Assembly: GCF_025369935.1 (NCBI RefSeq)
Contig: NZ_CP104467.1
Span: 1,991,001-2,055,000, forward strand
Reading direction: 5' to 3'
Source of the DNA: Paenibacillus andongensis
GTDB taxonomy: Bacteria; Bacillota; Bacilli; Paenibacillales; NBRC-103111
DNA: 64,000 bases
Positions 61,573 through 64,000 of the stretch are shown here, in pieces. A model generated the notes under the pieces. The model was not told the origin of the DNA, did not search any database, and saw nothing but the letters and a program-made list of their open reading frames with translations. Positions within the stretch are counted from its first letter, which is position 1, and each line of letters starts with the position of its first letter. Both the position numbers and the translations under genes were made by a program.

Positions 61573-63315
61573 TTATACCGCAATGGAAATCGTAAAGCTG
61601 GTTTCAGCATCTGAACTGCTGACATGAACAGTTCCGTCATATTTGTCCACTAGCTTTTTGACAATGCTTAAACCTAAACCGGCGTGGAGTCCGGACGCTT
61701 GTTTCGTTGAGAAGCCAGGCTCGAAAATACTTTCTAGTCGATCACTTGGGATAGGGTCCCCGTTGTTGATGACCTTGAATGTAAGTGAATTTCCTTCTAA
61801 TATGCCGATTAAACGGACTTCTTTCTCCTCTGCCTTTTTGGAAACTGTAACGGCATCAAACGCGTTATCGATTAAATTGCTGATAATTCGAACCAAGTCT
61901 GTCGCTTTGACAGCTCCAAGGTTGATCTGATTTAAATTACTGACTTCATGGAAGAATGTAATTTTGCGTTCAACGGCCTGTATGACCTTAGATTGTACAA
62001 TCGCGCATAAAGCGGGCACGTTAATTTGAATAATGTCATTCAAAGCGGTCGTTTCACCAATAATCTCGGTGGTGTAACGATCTAATTCCGTATATTCTTT
62101 CAAATGAACGAGGGAATGTATCGTAGCCACATGATTATTGAAATCATGGCGCTGTTCTTTCATGGAACGGAACAATGATCCGATATGATCAACATAAACT
62201 TCTTGGATGCTTTCCGCGGTTGCTTCACGATTCCGATTGATAAAGCGGATGCTCAGGATGACTAGAATGAATGCGATAAGTGCGGTTGATCCGATCAGAA
62301 TGAGCAGGTTCACTTGCTGTTGTTGAATTGATTTTCGTACGGTTTCATAATCGGCTGTCAGACCGATAACAACAGGGGAATCCAGTTGAAGCGGAAAGAA
62401 CATTTTGAGATAGGTTTTTCCGTCGATCGTGGTGATAAGCTGCTTGGTTTGCTTCGATTGCATAACGGCTTGAACCATTTCTTGATCCCGACTATCTTTC
62501 ATCGAATAGGACCCGAACAAAATCTCCCGGTCTGTGAACCAAGTATAGCCTTCCTTTTTATACTGTTCCTGCTGCTTGAGGAAAATTGGCGTATTAAACA
62601 CGGCAATTTCTTTGGCGCCATGGTTAGTATAGCCATGAATGATTTCATTAATAACAGCATCCACACCCGTTTCCCGTTGATAGTCGCGGAAGAACGTATC
62701 ATGCACATAAGGGTCAAGAATATAATTCGTACGGCCATCGTAATAATAGCCCCATTTGTCAACAAACTGAGGGTTAGTCATCGATGTATTCATAGGTCCC
62801 GACCAGTAATGAGGCAGCGTTTGTCCGCTTTCTACACTCGTTTCTTTGGTGTCAAGAAGCTGATTGAACGCTTGAAACCAATCTCTGCTCCAGGTTTTGG
62901 TGCTCATATTAATTTCCTTGGGCTCGGAGGATTTGTAGCCAATAATATCATCACCGCTTCGTTTCATTAGCGTAATATGATCGATCATTAACTCTTTACT
63001 GAGAATTGTTAGCTCTTCATTCTTCACTTTCTCAATGTCGGGATCGAGTCGGTATTGTGCCGCCAAGGAAGCTGTACGCAGATTTTGACCGATTAGATTT
63101 TCAACATATTTCTCACCTGTTTTGGAATGTTTAATGGAGATGGCGACGTTATCGGCGATAAGCTGCAGCTTGGTTTCAAGCTCAGATGTTAGCATTCTCT
63201 TCGTATAGTAGTAGAATACGCTATCCGTAAGTAGTACAATAATTAAGGAAATCATCAGGATAAAGATCGAGGAGCGAAGGTGGATTTTCGGTTTTGGCTT
63301 ATGTGGTCTATTCAT
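61573..63315 (-). CDS. Sensor histidine kinase with SpoOB-type core (CitA/DcuS/YufL-like)
   Basis: A 580-residue membrane kinase. It has an N-terminal helix (about 15-36), a large extracytoplasmic sensor (about 37-330, PAS/Cache-like), a second helix (LLILIGSTALIAFILVILSIRFI), the SPOB-type phospho-acceptor segment EQRHDFNNHVATIHSL, and an HATPase (SNLIDNAFDAV, GLHAGLGLSIVKKLVDKYDG). This group usually senses carboxylates or other small ligands. No response regulator is adjacent in the window. Confidence 0.87.
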   Translation of the reverse strand: MNRPHKPKPKIHLRSSIFILMISLIIVLLTDSVFYYYTKRMLTSELETKLQLIADNVAISIKHSKTGEKYVENLIGQNLRTASLAAQYRLDPDIEKVKNEELTILSKELMIDHITLMKRSGDDIIGYKSSEPKEINMSTKTWSRDWFQAFNQLLDTKETSVESGQTLPHYWSGPMNTSMTNPQFVDKWGYYYDGRTNYILDPYVHDTFFRDYQRETGVDAVINEIIHGYTNHGAKEIAVFNTPIFLKQQEQYKKEGYTWFTDREILFGSYSMKDSRDQEMVQAVMQSKQTKQLITTIDGKTYLKMFFPLQLDSPVVIGLTADYETVRKSIQQQQVNLLILIGSTALIAFILVILSIRFINRNREATAESIQEVYVDHIGSLFRSMKEQRHDFNNHVATIHSLVHLKEYTELDRYTTEIIGETTALNDIIQINVPALCAIVQSKVIQAVERKITFFHEVSNLNQINLGAVKATDLVRIISNLIDNAFDAVTVSKKAEEKEVRLIGILEGNSLTFKVINNGDPIPSDRLESIFEPGFSTKQASGLHAGLGLSIVKKLVDKYDGTVHVSSSDAETSFTISIAV

Positions 63316-63398
63316 GGTATCCTCCTAAAAATGGCCATATCTATCAACTATCATAGTATAAAAATACATAGAATCACACACAGAAAATGGAGGTATCT

Positions 63399-64000
63399 AT
63401 GAAAGTAACATTTCTGGGCTGCGGGGATGGTTTTAGTGTCGAGCAAGGGCATAATAGTGCTCTACTTACCTTTGCGGATACGAATCTATGCATAGATTTC
63501 CCTGAGTCTAATCATCTTGGGCTGCATCAATTGGGAATGAAGCTCAATCAGATTGAGCATATTTTTATCACGCATCTGCATGAGGATCACGTGAATGGCT
63601 TGCAGAAACTCGCTTTGTTTCACCGGGTGTATCCGGGAAGAATGAAGCCGAAGCTTTATGTGCCTACCGGGTTAAAAGACGATTTGTGGCAAATCTTGCG
63701 CCATGGATTGGAGCTGACGACGAGGGGAAAGCGCGTGTTTGAGGATTATTATGACATCGAATGTGTGGAAAATGAGTTTGTGGTATCGGGTGTGAAATTC
63801 GAACTTGTCCCTACTTTGCACGTGCCAGACATGCTGAGTTACGGTCTTCTATGCAAGCCTTTCTTTTACTTTAGCGGGGATACCAGGTTGGATGAACACT
63901 ATATTCGGAGTATCGCCAATGAGGTGAAAACGATTTACCACGAATGTCATATGCAGGATGATCAGCTGCCGTCGCATACGTCACTTGAAGAACTGCTGAC
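63399..64000 (+). CDS. MBL-fold metal-dependent hydrolase (3' truncated by window edge)
   Basis: A frame open from ATG 63399 to the end of the window, about 200 codons, with GGAGG 6 nt upstream. It begins MKVTFLGCGDGFSVEQGHNS and has the zinc-binding HxHxDH motif as THLHEDHVNG (about 60-69), then a later metal-ligand region FYFSGDTRLDEHYI and HECHMQD. This is the RNase Z/PhnP-like branch of the metallo-beta-lactamase fold. The substrate is unknown and the C-terminus is outside the window. It is divergent from the SpoOB-type kinase. Confidence 0.88.
   Translation, partial: MKVTFLGCGDGFSVEQGHNSALLTFADTNLCIDFPESNHLGLHQLGMKLNQIEHIFITHLHEDHVNGLQKLALFHRVYPGRMKPKLYVPTGLKDDLWQILRHGLELTTRGKRVFEDYYDIECVENEFVVSGVKFELVPTLHVPDMLSYGLLCKPFFYFSGDTRLDEHYIRSIANEVKTIYHECHMQDDQLPSHTSLEELL

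Overview
The window looks like chromosome of an endospore-forming Bacillota, most likely Paenibacillus or a close relative. The evidence is a KinB-type sporulation kinase, a T-box leader on serC, a PurR operator with a guanine-type riboswitch, CcpA (cre) sites, YesM/YesN two-component pairs placed beside sugar ABC operons that lack an ATPase gene, frequent TTG/GTG starts behind strong AGGAGG sites, and long repeat-rich spacers. No tRNA, rRNA, CRISPR array or prophage was seen. The only clear mobile element is one IS3-family insertion sequence.

Layout. 1-4.6 kb: 3' part of a class B penicillin-binding protein, converging on a KinB-like kinase; a LipL-type octanoyltransferase; an esterase. 4.9-9.8 kb: the pyruvate dehydrogenase operon pdhABCD. 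9.9-12 kb: a YdeI-like protein and serC with its T-box. 12.6-17.3 kb: ugp-type glycerol phosphate ABC transporter genes divergent from a glycerophosphodiesterase and a VOC protein. 18-22.3 kb: an Aas acyltransferase/acyl-ACP synthetase, an LplT-type transporter and a lipid kinase. Together these suggest phospholipid turnover and salvage. 22.5-25.8 kb: a chemoreceptor, a 113-bp tandem palindromic array and a DUF559 nuclease-like protein. 26.1-27.5 kb: an SMR efflux pump behind a long structured leader, then an OsmC protein. 27.6-37 kb: a YesMN sensor/regulator, sugar ABC genes, NagZ and a ROK kinase, which together look like amino-sugar or muropeptide recovery. 37-44.7 kb: an MFS pump, a LytS/LytTR pair with a CstA-family (pyruvate-type) transporter, its small YbdD partner and a DeoR regulator.

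45-54.3 kb: an aldo/keto reductase, a Gfo/Idh dehydrogenase, an AraC regulator, a GT2 glycosyltransferase, a very large HAD protein, a VanW protein, a YjdF-type membrane protein and a lactonase. 54.5-57 kb: an IS3 element inside a hairpin repeat, several hairpins and a G-rich 14-bp minisatellite. 57-64 kb: a MarR-MFS operon, an unknown protein, a LytTR-only protein with a perfect cre, an FAD oxidoreductase under both PurR and a purine riboswitch, a SpoOB-type kinase and the start of an MBL-fold hydrolase that runs off the window.

The most novel signals are regulatory and non-coding. They are the doubly purine-controlled FAD oxidoreductase; a shared double-hairpin leader in front of pdhB and aas; the long SMR leader with a terminator and a sequestered ribosome binding site; and several families of palindromic or tandem repeats, one of them split by the IS. 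All family assignments come from reading motifs in the translated sequence. No database search was possible.
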